Part shown: positions 7,479-13,272 of the stretch, piece by piece
Layout of the letters: every line of letters starts with the position of its first letter
Numbering within the stretch: position 1 is the first letter of the stretch
DNA from: Thermodesulfovibrionia bacterium
Lineage (GTDB): Bacteria; Nitrospirota; Thermodesulfovibrionia; UBA6902
Direction of reading: 5' to 3'
NCBI GenBank assembly: GCA_947258735.1
Contig: CAMYJJ010000053.1
Span: 1 to 13,272, forward strand
DNA length: 13,272 nt
Notes under the pieces: generated by a model
Told to the model about the DNA's origin: nothing
The model's database searches: none
Seen by the model: the letters and a program-made list of their open reading frames with translations, nothing else
Made by a program: the position numbers and the translations under genes

Positions 7479-7580
7479 GAATGAACTACTTTATTAAATC
7501 CATCAACGTCAATCAACAATAATTACATATTTCTATTTTTGCTTAAAGAGTGTATCCTTTTATAAAACCAGGAGCATATT

Positions 7581-8111
7581 ATGAATATACTTGATATTTC
7601 TGTCATATTAATTATCATTATCACGACCATACACGGATTCTGGAGGGGCATGCAAAGACAGATTTTCGGGCTTGGGGGTATTGTTGTAGGATACATTGCT
7701 GCTACCAGATTCTATGAGCCGGTTGCAGGTTTCATAGGCAGCAAAGATTCTTCTCTGGCCCAGATTGGGGCTTTTATTATGGTTTTCATACTTGGCAAAT
7801 TAAGCGTCTCCTTTGCCGGATGGCTTGTGAGAAATCTCTTTAAGGACATCACACTGACATGGGTAAACAGAATAGGAGGGGCAGGCATGGGTGTGCTAAA
7901 AGGATTCATTATCATTATGATCATTATTTTAGCTCTTCTGGCATTTTTACCTGCTGATATGAGCCTTTTAAAAAATTCAGCCACATTACCCTATATAGCG
8001 TCACTGCCAAATATGACTAGCGGGATCATTCCGGAAAAGATCAGGACTCAATATAATGATAAAATCGAAACGCTCAGATTAAAGTGGGAGAAAAAATATA
8101 AGACTGAATGA
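7581..8111 (+). CDS. cvpA: CvpA family membrane protein
   Basis: A 176-residue integral membrane protein of the CvpA (colicin V production) family. It starts at an ATG 6 nt after AGGAG. Four hydrophobic segments are visible, near residues 4-20, 28-45, 58-80 and 100-123, and the family signature NRIGGAGMGVLKG precedes the last one. MNILDISVILIIIITTIHGF followed by WRGMQRQIFG is the usual CvpA beginning. In E. coli the protein is linked to colicin V secretion and envelope stress; its molecular role is unsettled. It is monocistronic here. It ends in TGA, the only ordinary gene in the window that does so. A repeat copy immediately downstream probably serves as a terminator. Confidence 0.85.
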   Translation: MNILDISVILIIIITTIHGFWRGMQRQIFGLGGIVVGYIAATRFYEPVAGFIGSKDSSLAQIGAFIMVFILGKLSVSFAGWLVRNLFKDITLTWVNRIGGAGMGVLKGFIIIMIIILALLAFLPADMSLLKNSATLPYIASLPNMTSGIIPEKIRTQYNDKIETLRLKWEKKYKTE

Positions 8112-8148
8112 CCAATCCCGCAGCAAAAATGCAAGATATCAAAAAGAC

Positions 8149-8227
8149 GTCATTCCGGTAGTCCTTTGAGCCGGAATCCAGCCCTTTATGAAAAGACTCT
8201 GGATTCCCGCCTTCCCGGAATAACGAC
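8149..8227. repeat. Dispersed palindromic repeat, copy C
   Basis: The outer arms GTCATTCCGG and CCGGAATAACGAC pair imperfectly. Inside, GGAATCCAG (8173-8181) and CTGGATTCC (8199-8207) form a perfect 9-bp stem. It shares the GTCATTCC start with copies A and B but lacks their tail. It sits between the convergent cvpA gene and the 8251-9465 gene, where a bidirectional terminator is expected. Confidence 0.7.
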
Positions 8228-8250
8228 ATGTAGCCTGTTGAGAAATTAAT

Positions 8251-9465
8251 CTAATTTTGAGACAGATTTTCCCCATTCCTGTAATCCAGTTGTCTCCAGG
8301 TATTTAAAAACACTTTCTTTTGAAGATACGCAAATCCAATATAATCGCCAGTGTCCATAACTGTGGTCTTCAGACGCTTCAGGTCTCCCGGATGGTCCTC
8401 CCTCCAGTATCCTGAAAACATCTGAATTTCATAGGGCATCAGTTCAGGCAGTGTATTGTAGTAGGCCCCAGGAGGACCGGTGCGGCCCGGCAATAATCTC
8501 TTCTCACCAAGGAATCCATGAAAGGTATAGAAGGCATCATCAGGGGGAAGAAATGCGAGGTCATAAGAAATCTCGAAAGAGCTGTCTGTTACATCATATC
8601 CGGCCAGCAGAGGTTTTTTCCTGCCGCTCAGCAGAAAATACATTGATTTTGCATCAGGCATGTTTACCGCCCTGTGTCTTGTCCGGCCCTTTGAATGAGG
8701 GTACAGCTCATTGGATCGAATGGCAAGATCAATGACCACTCTGTCATCTTCAGGAAGCTGTATCGTCTCACCGACAAGATATGTTCTCACATTATTATGC
8801 TGCTGAAGCATGATTGCAATCGGCTTTCCACCTTCATTCCTGTATCCAGCCAGGACGACAAAAACAGCAGTATAGTGATCAAGCTGGTGCCAGTCATTGA
8901 GGTCTCCGATCAGTTTGAGGACAGTCTCCTGCCATTGCGGTATCCCCGCTGAAAGCCCTGAAGTCCTGAACACCAGGTGATACCTCAGGAAGGTGAGAGG
9001 CTGATGAATCTCTTCAGTACTGACCTGAAAGGATATTGTATCGCGATGAATTCCACCATATACAACGGTATCATTCTCTGTTTTTTCCTGTCTGTGCTCA
9101 AATATGATATCCGGATCAGCCTTGTACGTATTAAGAAGTTCGCGGGTTACCTTACTGCTTAAAATGTTTCCCTGGGCATCTTTTAATACGCCATCGGAAA
9201 TATAATCCCTGTAAAAATCGATCGGCAGCTGATTTCCCTCAGCCGACATGAATCTCGGACGATAACGATACAGCAGTTCTCTATCGCCTTGATCAGGAAG
9301 GTGCCTGGAAGGAGGATTGACAGCAAAGTATTCAGTAAACCCGGGATACTGTGAAAAATTTGATTTGTCTCTTACATAAGCAGATGCGGTAAAAAAAAGG
9401 AGGACGAGCATTGCAAACAGTACACTAACTGCAATATACATGGTCCGATAAGAAGGATGCCTCAT
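8251..9465 (-). CDS. Membrane-anchored protein of unknown function (404 aa)
   Basis: I do not recognise this protein with confidence. An N-terminal membrane anchor or uncleaved signal covers about residues 9-32 (MYIAVSVLFAMLVLLFF), so the remaining ~370 residues probably lie outside the cytoplasm. Recognisable pieces are LLYRYRPRFMSAEGNQLPID near residue 65, then GDLNDWHQLDHYTAVFVVLA, then IMLQQHN and RSNELYPHSKGR. The order 'RPRF ... DW ... QH ... ELYPHS' faintly recalls Vps62-type domains (YAPR ... DWEHV ... SxH), but this is weak. Coding looks uniform and intact, ending in TAG. The ATG at 9465 has no Shine-Dalgarno sequence; instead TATAAT lies only 5 nt upstream (9471-9476), so the message may be leaderless or start elsewhere. 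It is divergent from recN and convergent with cvpA. Confidence 0.75.
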   Translation of the reverse strand: MRHPSYRTMYIAVSVLFAMLVLLFFTASAYVRDKSNFSQYPGFTEYFAVNPPSRHLPDQGDRELLYRYRPRFMSAEGNQLPIDFYRDYISDGVLKDAQGNILSSKVTRELLNTYKADPDIIFEHRQEKTENDTVVYGGIHRDTISFQVSTEEIHQPLTFLRYHLVFRTSGLSAGIPQWQETVLKLIGDLNDWHQLDHYTAVFVVLAGYRNEGGKPIAIMLQQHNNVRTYLVGETIQLPEDDRVVIDLAIRSNELYPHSKGRTRHRAVNMPDAKSMYFLLSGRKKPLLAGYDVTDSSFEISYDLAFLPPDDAFYTFHGFLGEKRLLPGRTGPPGAYYNTLPELMPYEIQMFSGYWREDHPGDLKRLKTTVMDTGDYIGFAYLQKKVFLNTWRQLDYRNGENLSQN

Positions 9466-9657
9466 GAAATATTATAAAGGAATGGCCGGCTGAATTATCA
9501 TATCTAATAAACGTTGTTATATTATCATAGTAATATAGATAGATATATTCATGAAGCACGATAGAGAATTCATACTACTGCAAAAAAGGCTTTCAAAACC
9601 TCATAAAGCATAAGTACAAAAAAACCAGCGGGTTTTGATAAGATATTCCTCACTATT
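9466..9657. other. Divergent intergenic region upstream of recN
   Basis: This 192-bp AT-rich gap serves both the 8251-9465 gene and recN. An ATATTA (9519-9524) / TAATAT (9531-9536) dyad lies near the middle. A hairpin AAAACC - AGCG - GGTTTT (9621-9636) lies about 20 nt before the recN start and could hinder or mark its leader. No LexA-like box of the common types is evident. A 20-codon frame at 9551-9613 lacks a ribosome binding site and I do not call it. Confidence 0.4.
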
Positions 9658-11349
9658 ATGCTCCAGGAACTCCATATTCATAATTTCTCCATTATTGACG
9701 ATGCAACGGTCGAGTTTGGAAAGGGATTTAATGTCATTACCGGAGAAACAGGAGCAGGCAAATCAATCATCATTAACGCCCTGAGCCTGTCCCTCGGTGA
9801 AAGGGCCGCCTCAGAGTATGTGAGAAGCGGTAAAGAAGAGGCCATAGTGGAGTCTCTCTTTGAGATCTCTCCGAAGAAATTCAGCGCATCCGTTCATGAA
9901 GCAATGAAAGACCTTGGTGTGAGCAACGATGAAGGATTAATCCTTAAAAGAATCATCTCGTCACAGGGAAAAAACAGGGCATATATTAACAGCTCAATGG
10001 CAAACGTTCAGACCCTTTCTGACATAAGCAGTAATATTATTGATATACATGGTCAATATGAACATCAGTCTCTGCTGTCACCGGAAAACCAGCTGGACCT
10101 GCTTGATATGTTTGGCGGACTGACAAAGGAGCGTGAAAAAGTTACTCACCTCTTCGATTCCCTGTCTTCTGTAAGATCGCAGATACGATCACTGGAGCAG
10201 AAGGACAGGGAACGGGCACAGAGACTGGACTTGCTTAATTACCAGATCAATGAAATCGAGTCAGCAGGATTAAGCAGTGATGAGGAAGAAGGGCTTATTG
10301 AAGAGGAAAAGGTGCTGGGAAGCGCAGGGCATCTGGCAGAACTTGCAAATAAGTCCCATGAGATGCTGCATTCATCGGATACTGCATCTCTCTCAGCAAT
10401 TTCTTCTATTATTGATAATCTTCGAAAGATGTCTGAAATTGACAGCAGGGCAAAAGATGCACTTACATCTGCAGAAGATGCCCTGCCCCTTCTGGAGGAG
10501 ACATCTTTCTTTTTGAGAGATTATAAGGACACAATTGATTTTAATCCTGCCCGGCTTGGAGAGGTTCAGGAGCGGCTTGAGCTGATTAAGGCATTAAAGA
10601 AAAAGTACGGTGCTTCGGTCAATGAAATCCTGCTCTATAGAGAAAAGTCATTGATAGAGCTTGAGGAACTTCAGCATTCACAGGAGACAATTGAATCACT
10701 AACTTCTGAATGTGAAATACTCCGGAAAACATTTACTGATAAGGCACATGCACTGTCAAAGAAAAGACATACTGCTGCAAAAAAAGTTGAATCTGCAGTT
10801 GTTCAACAGCTTGCAGAACTTTCCATGCCTGATACCCAATTTACGATTTCGATCACACAGCAGCAGGGAAACGACACCTTTGATGGTTTTCAGGCAAATC
10901 AGACAGGGATCGACAATATCGAGTTTTTAATTTCCCCCAATATTGGGGAAGAGCTCAAACCAATGGCGAAAATCGTGTCAGGAGGAGAACTCTCACGGAT
11001 CATGCTCGCTCTCAAGGGTATCATGGCAAAAGGAGATAACATCCCGATACTTGTCTTTGATGAGATTGACGCCGGCATCGGTGGAAAGACTGCTGAAACA
11101 GTCGGAAAGAAACTGAAGGCCCTCTCGAAAAACCATCAGGTAATCTGCATCACCCACCTTCCCCAGATTGCATCATTTGCTGACAGACATATGAAAATCG
11201 AAAAAAAAGTGGAGCATAAACGGACCGTTGTTATTATTAAGCCCCTGGACAAAAATGATCGGGTAAAGGAAGTCGCCCGGATGCTCAGCGGGGACATTTC
11301 AGATACATCGCTCAACCACGCAAGAGAACTGATAAAAAAGGCCCGTTAG
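9658..11349 (+). CDS. recN: DNA repair protein RecN
   Basis: A 563-residue SMC-like ATPase that acts in double-strand-break repair, holding DNA ends together. The N-terminal half-ATPase carries Walker A GETGAGKS (29-36) after the family opening MLQELHIHNFSIIDDATVEF. DIHGQYEHQSLL is a RecN hallmark. The middle (about 150-390) is charged and helical, forming the short coiled-coil arms. The C-terminal half has the ABC signature SGGELSRIMLA (from Ser441), Walker B PILVFDEIDAG (Asp468, Glu469), and the switch histidine in ITHLPQIA (His500). The length is normal. The ATG at 9658 fits the family start but lacks a clear Shine-Dalgarno sequence. It ends in TAG, followed by an imperfect palindrome that may terminate it. 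Confidence 0.96.
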   Translation: MLQELHIHNFSIIDDATVEFGKGFNVITGETGAGKSIIINALSLSLGERAASEYVRSGKEEAIVESLFEISPKKFSASVHEAMKDLGVSNDEGLILKRIISSQGKNRAYINSSMANVQTLSDISSNIIDIHGQYEHQSLLSPENQLDLLDMFGGLTKEREKVTHLFDSLSSVRSQIRSLEQKDRERAQRLDLLNYQINEIESAGLSSDEEEGLIEEEKVLGSAGHLAELANKSHEMLHSSDTASLSAISSIIDNLRKMSEIDSRAKDALTSAEDALPLLEETSFFLRDYKDTIDFNPARLGEVQERLELIKALKKKYGASVNEILLYREKSLIELEELQHSQETIESLTSECEILRKTFTDKAHALSKKRHTAAKKVESAVVQQLAELSMPDTQFTISITQQQGNDTFDGFQANQTGIDNIEFLISPNIGEELKPMAKIVSGGELSRIMLALKGIMAKGDNIPILVFDEIDAGIGGKTAETVGKKLKALSKNHQVICITHLPQIASFADRHMKIEKKVEHKRTVVIIKPLDKNDRVKEVARMLSGDISDTSLNHARELIKKAR

Positions 11350-11396
11350 CTTCTGAACGTTTCAAGGACTTACGTTCGCATTGGCTCTATCTATAG

Positions 11397-11476
11397 AATT
11401 TCAGATTACAAATTTCACATTACAGATTTTGCTGGAGGTTTTTCTTTTTGTAATTTGGAATCTAAAATTTGAAATT
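11397..11476. repeat. Imperfect AT-rich palindrome after recN
   Basis: Two 30-nt arms (11397-11426 and 11447-11476) pair at 23 of 30 positions; the left arm begins AATTTCAGATTACAAATTTC. The arms are made of short ATTxCA-like units, a type of dispersed intergenic palindrome common in many bacterial genomes. It may end recN transcription. Only one copy is in the window. Confidence 0.6.
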
Positions 11477-11484
11477 GCTTTTAT

Positions 11485-11528
11485 GTTACATATTGTAACC
11501 ATACAGACGCATCGTAACAATTTGTAAC
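11485..11528. promoter_or_regulatory. Tandem dyads, candidate activator sites for the hydrogenase operon
   Basis: GTTACA-TAT-TGTAAC (11485-11499) is a perfect 6-3-6 dyad. A second, imperfect version GTAACA-ATT-TGTAAC lies at 11514-11528. The right halves are identical over TTGTAACC and are 29 bp apart, close to three helical turns. They lie roughly 90-120 bp upstream of the sigma-54-like promoter at 11602, the usual location of enhancer-binding-protein sites. The protein that binds is unknown. Confidence 0.5.
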
Positions 11529-11601
11529 CGCTAATTAGTGCCAAAGATTGTAATTTTCTTCCAATCACCTGTTATAAAAGGATTTTAATTATCACTTTAT
11601 C

Positions 11602-11617
11602 CGGTACATATCTTGCA
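11602..11617 (+). promoter_or_regulatory. Sigma-54-like promoter of the hydrogenase operon
   Basis: CGGTAC-ATATC-TTGCA matches the -24/-12 consensus TGGCAC-N5-TTGCA with the essential GG and GC in register; two of the six -24 bases differ. A transcript from here would have a leader of about 130 nt before the small-subunit ATG. A poorer sigma-70 alternative begins with TTGACA at 11662-11667 but has no good -10. Confidence 0.5.
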
Positions 11618-11717
11618 TTGTTTTTTTCGTTTATTATTATATGGTTATATATTTTATTTAATTGACAATTGCCAGTACCTGTGATAGCTTTTATGATAAG
11701 GAGCTGTTTAACTGTTT

Positions 11718-11736
11718 AATATTAATTATTAATATT
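11718..11736. promoter_or_regulatory. AT-rich perfect dyad upstream of the hydrogenase start
   Basis: AATATTAAT-T-ATTAATATT is a perfect 9-1-9 dyad ending about 20 nt before the small-subunit ATG, right before its ribosome binding site (AAAGGGGG). It is preceded by the direct repeat TGTTTAA-C-TGTTTAA. It could be an operator or just AT-rich leader sequence; the position next to the binding site makes control of expression possible. Confidence 0.35.
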
Positions 11737-11755
11737 TCAGAAAGGGGGTAGGTCT

Positions 11756-12844
11756 ATGAAGTCTAATTCCAACGGCAGCCCGGATGAAAATAATGTCTTT
11801 GATGCCCTTGTAGAGAAGGGGGTTTCCAGACGGGACTTTATAAAATTCTGTTCTGCCATGGCAGCAACACTGGCTTTACCTGCATCGTTTATACCAAAAA
11901 TAGCAGAAGCAGTGGTCGCCCAAAAGCCGTACCTTGTGTGGCTGGAGTTTTCAGACTGTGCCGGAGATACAGAAGCTACGCTAAGAGCGTCGAGTCCAAC
12001 CATTTCCCAAATTGTGCTTGATGTGTTTTCTATTGAGTATCACGAGGTAATCATGGCCCCATCGGGATTTAATGCTGAGAAATCGCTGCAGGATATAGTT
12101 AAAAATCACAAGGGTAAATACTTTGCTGTTGTTGAGGGTGCCATCCCCATGGCAGATAACGGTATTTACTGCTGTGTAGGCGGCAGATCTGCACTTGACA
12201 TCGCACGTGAAGTCTGCGGTAATGCAGCTGCCACCTTCGCCGTTGGCTCCTGTGCCACCTGGGGTGGACTTCCCAGCGCAAAGCCGAATCCCACTGGAGC
12301 GGTTGGCGTGGAAAAGGCTGTCCCCGGCATCCCGCTGGTGAATCTGCCGGGATGTCCCATGAATGTTGAAAATTTTACGGCAACGATTGTTCACTATCTT
12401 ACCTTCGGCTCCCTACCGCTCCTTGATGACCGTAAACGTCCGCTGTTTGCACATGGCAAGAGAATTCATGACAACTGTGAGAGACGGGGTCATTTTGATG
12501 CCGGACAGTTCGTACAAAAGTGGGGTGATGAAGGCCACAGACAGGGATGGTGCCTGTATGAAATGGGATGCAAAGGCCCGGAAGCCTTTTTCAACTGCCC
12601 GTCCATTAAATTTAACGAAGGAACAAGCTGGCCCATACAGGGAGGTCATGGCTGTATCGCATGTGCAGCTGACAATAATTGGGACACCATGACGCCGATT
12701 TATAAGAGACTGCCCAATGTTCCGGGATTCGGTGTCGAGAGCACAGCTGACAAGATTGGCGTTGGTCTCGCAGCAGCTACTGCAGCAGGTCTGGTACTGC
12801 ATGGTATTGGAAGGGCGATTAAACCAAAGCAAAAGGAAGAATAG
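11756..12844 (+). CDS. [NiFe] hydrogenase small subunit, Tat-exported, membrane-anchored
   Basis: A 362-residue iron-sulfur subunit that passes electrons between the Ni-Fe site of the large subunit and a membrane partner. The Tat signal SRRDFIKF (24-31) is followed by a hydrophobic stretch, so the folded dimer is exported to the periplasm. Proximal cluster: Cys68 in DCAGDTE, Cys166 in VGSCATWGG, Cys200 in LPGCP. The usual second Cys of the first motif is Asp71, suggesting a 3-Cys/1-Asp cluster as described for actinobacterial-type (group 1h) enzymes. Distal cluster: His238, Cys241, Cys266, Cys272. Medial cluster: Cys281, Cys300, Cys303, i.e. a 3Fe-4S type. A C-terminal helix (about 334-355) anchors it. 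AAAGGGGG precedes the ATG. It contains no in-frame TGA and uses ordinary Cys codons throughout. The large-subunit gene follows after a 142-bp gap. Confidence 0.95.
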   Translation: MKSNSNGSPDENNVFDALVEKGVSRRDFIKFCSAMAATLALPASFIPKIAEAVVAQKPYLVWLEFSDCAGDTEATLRASSPTISQIVLDVFSIEYHEVIMAPSGFNAEKSLQDIVKNHKGKYFAVVEGAIPMADNGIYCCVGGRSALDIAREVCGNAAATFAVGSCATWGGLPSAKPNPTGAVGVEKAVPGIPLVNLPGCPMNVENFTATIVHYLTFGSLPLLDDRKRPLFAHGKRIHDNCERRGHFDAGQFVQKWGDEGHRQGWCLYEMGCKGPEAFFNCPSIKFNEGTSWPIQGGHGCIACAADNNWDTMTPIYKRLPNVPGFGVESTADKIGVGLAAATAAGLVLHGIGRAIKPKQKEE

Positions 12845-12857
12845 GATATTCTTGATG

Positions 12858-12930
12858 ACACAGATTCAAAATGCGATTACACGGATTAACAACAGGATTA
12901 CACAGATATCAATCCTTAATCTGTGCAATC
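12858..12930. repeat. GATTACAC-type palindromic repeat inside the hydrogenase operon
   Basis: The unit ACACAGATT / GATTACACGGATT / GATTACACAGAT recurs in direct order. The last copy (12896-12907) pairs with ATCTGTGCAATC (12919-12930) with one mismatch. It fills the gap between the small and large subunit genes, which in most operons are only a few bases apart. It may be a dispersed repeat insertion or may modulate the ratio of the two subunits. Confidence 0.65.
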
Positions 12931-12952
12931 AATTTAATAATCGGAGTAATCA

Positions 12953-12982
12953 ATGAAATTTAAATTTCATATGGAGGTGATC
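12953..12982 (+). promoter_or_regulatory. Palindrome and strong ribosome binding site before a TTG start
   Basis: ATGAAATTTAAATTTCAT (12953-12970) is a perfect 18-bp palindrome. It abuts GGAGGTGATC (12973-12982), complementary to the end of 16S rRNA over ten bases and 9 nt before GGAGG's target TTG at 12987. The ATG of the palindrome opens a 13-codon frame (MKFKFHMEVIRIG) that ends at 12994, overlapping the TTG start, which could couple translation. The hairpin could also mask the binding site. Confidence 0.5.
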
Positions 12983-12986
12983 AGAA

Positions 12987-13272
12987 TTGGCTAAAAAGTT
13001 AGTAATTGATCCGATAACAAGAATCGAAGGACATCTCAGGATTGAAGCAAAGGTTGAAAACGGCAAGGTTGTTGATGCCTGGAGTTCCAGCACCATGTTC
13101 AGAGGGATCGAGCTGATCATGAAAGGTCGTGATCCAAGAGATGCGTGGGCCTTTACGCAGCGAATATGAGGCGTCTGAACTACGGTGCATGCAACCGCCT
13201 CGGTGAGAGCGGTCGAAGACGCTTTAGGCATTACCATTCCTGATAACGCAAGGATTATCAGAAACCTTATTT
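12987..13272 (+). CDS. [NiFe] hydrogenase large subunit with two candidate Sec in the N-terminal motif (partial)
   Basis: N-terminal 95 residues of the catalytic subunit; the gene runs off the window. It starts at TTG (12987) behind a very strong ribosome binding site. LVIDPITRIEGHLRIEAKVE and the following FRGIELIMKGRDPRDAWAFT are the standard opening, with Glu14 of the RIEGH motif present. The active-site motif RxCGxCxxxH should follow. Here it reads R59-I-TGA-G-V-TGA-T-T-V-H68, with TGA at 13167-13169 and 13176-13178, exactly at both cysteine codons. The frame continues intact as ATASVRAVEDALGI, TIPDNARIIRNLI to the end. In standard enzymes the first Cys is a terminal Ni ligand and the second bridges Ni and Fe. 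Two independent nonsense changes at precisely these codons are implausible, and a SECIS-like hairpin follows, so both are best read as selenocysteine. The C-terminal motif, where known [NiFeSe] enzymes have Sec, is outside the window. Confidence 0.88.
13171..13222 (+). promoter_or_regulatory. Putative SECIS element of the hydrogenase large subunit
   Basis: The upper stem pairs ACCGC (13194-13198) with GCGGT (13209-13213) and CTC (13199-13201) with GAG (13205-13207). It has one bulged A (13208) and the loop GGT (13202-13204). An outer stem GCGTCT (13171-13176) / AGACGC (13217-13222) includes the first base of the second TGA. The loop lies 23 nt after the second TGA and 32 nt after the first, both inside the roughly 16-37 nt range I recall for bacterial SECIS elements. 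One element may serve both codons. Structure is by eye only. Confidence 0.65.

Noticed and set aside
8109..8111. CvpA stop TGA as another Sec codon
   Set aside because: The open frame after it runs through palindromic repeat copy C with no family-like sequence, and the protein already has normal length.
8251..9465. Assignment of the 404-residue protein to the Vps62 family
   Set aside because: Only scattered short motifs agree and their order is loose, so it is mentioned as a hint and not called.
12987..13169. Hydrogenase large subunit as a pseudogene or 60-residue peptide
   Set aside because: Two TGAs fall exactly at the two catalytic Cys codons, with no other defect and an intact partner gene. 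Random decay or error would not choose those two codons.
1..13272. CRISPR array, tRNA or rRNA genes
   Set aside because: No regularly spaced identical repeats and no tRNA- or rRNA-like sequence was found by eye on either strand.

Overview
This window comes from a flagellated, Gram-negative-type bacterium that probably lives anaerobically. It carries two lipoproteins, a Tat-exported periplasmic [NiFe] hydrogenase, MotA/MotB stator proteins and sigma-54-type promoters. Moderate GC and several families of short palindromic intergenic repeats fit an uncultured Nitrospirota or Desulfobacterota lineage, but that placement is a guess from style and not from a marker gene.

Layout. 1-1645: lead-in with a GC hairpin and a minus-strand DUF4382 lipoprotein. 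1992-3677: a DUF885 metallopeptidase-like protein, converging on a 62-residue basic protein (3679-3867). 4037-4122: first copy of a palindromic repeat. 4151-4609: a YHS-domain lipoprotein whose conserved cysteine is encoded by TGA. 4697-5227: a ribosome hibernation factor fused to a cold-shock domain. 5311-5506: a long nested inverted repeat. 5576-7092: motB and motA behind a consensus sigma-54 promoter. 7581-8111: a CvpA-like membrane protein. 8251-9465: an unrecognised membrane-anchored protein. 9658-11349: recN. 11756 to the end: the small subunit and the start of the large subunit of a group-1-like [NiFe] hydrogenase.

The main discovery is two unrelated genes that read cleanly only if UGA is decoded as selenocysteine. 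In the YHS lipoprotein the UGA replaces the Cys of the motif GGY-C-AYAVS. The frame then continues for 57 family-like residues to a TAG, and a 7-bp hairpin with a GGUC loop starts 12 nt after the UGA. In the hydrogenase large subunit BOTH cysteines of the N-terminal active-site motif RxCGxCxxxH are UGA (R-I-U-G-V-U-T-T-V-H). A bulged hairpin with a GGU loop follows, inside an outer stem that reaches the second UGA. Characterised [NiFeSe] hydrogenases carry Sec in the C-terminal motif, so a double Sec in the N-terminal motif is, to my knowledge, unusual. It would place selenium at one terminal and one bridging ligand of the Ni-Fe site. An automatic annotator would end both genes at the UGA and miss this.

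The hydrogenase small subunit also has Asp in place of one proximal-cluster Cys. Its upstream region shows a sigma-54-like promoter with two tandem dyads about 90-120 bp upstream, the arrangement of an enhancer-dependent operon. Among the other genes only the CvpA-like gene ends in TGA; the rest end in TAA or TAG. That argues against a genome-wide reassignment of TGA.
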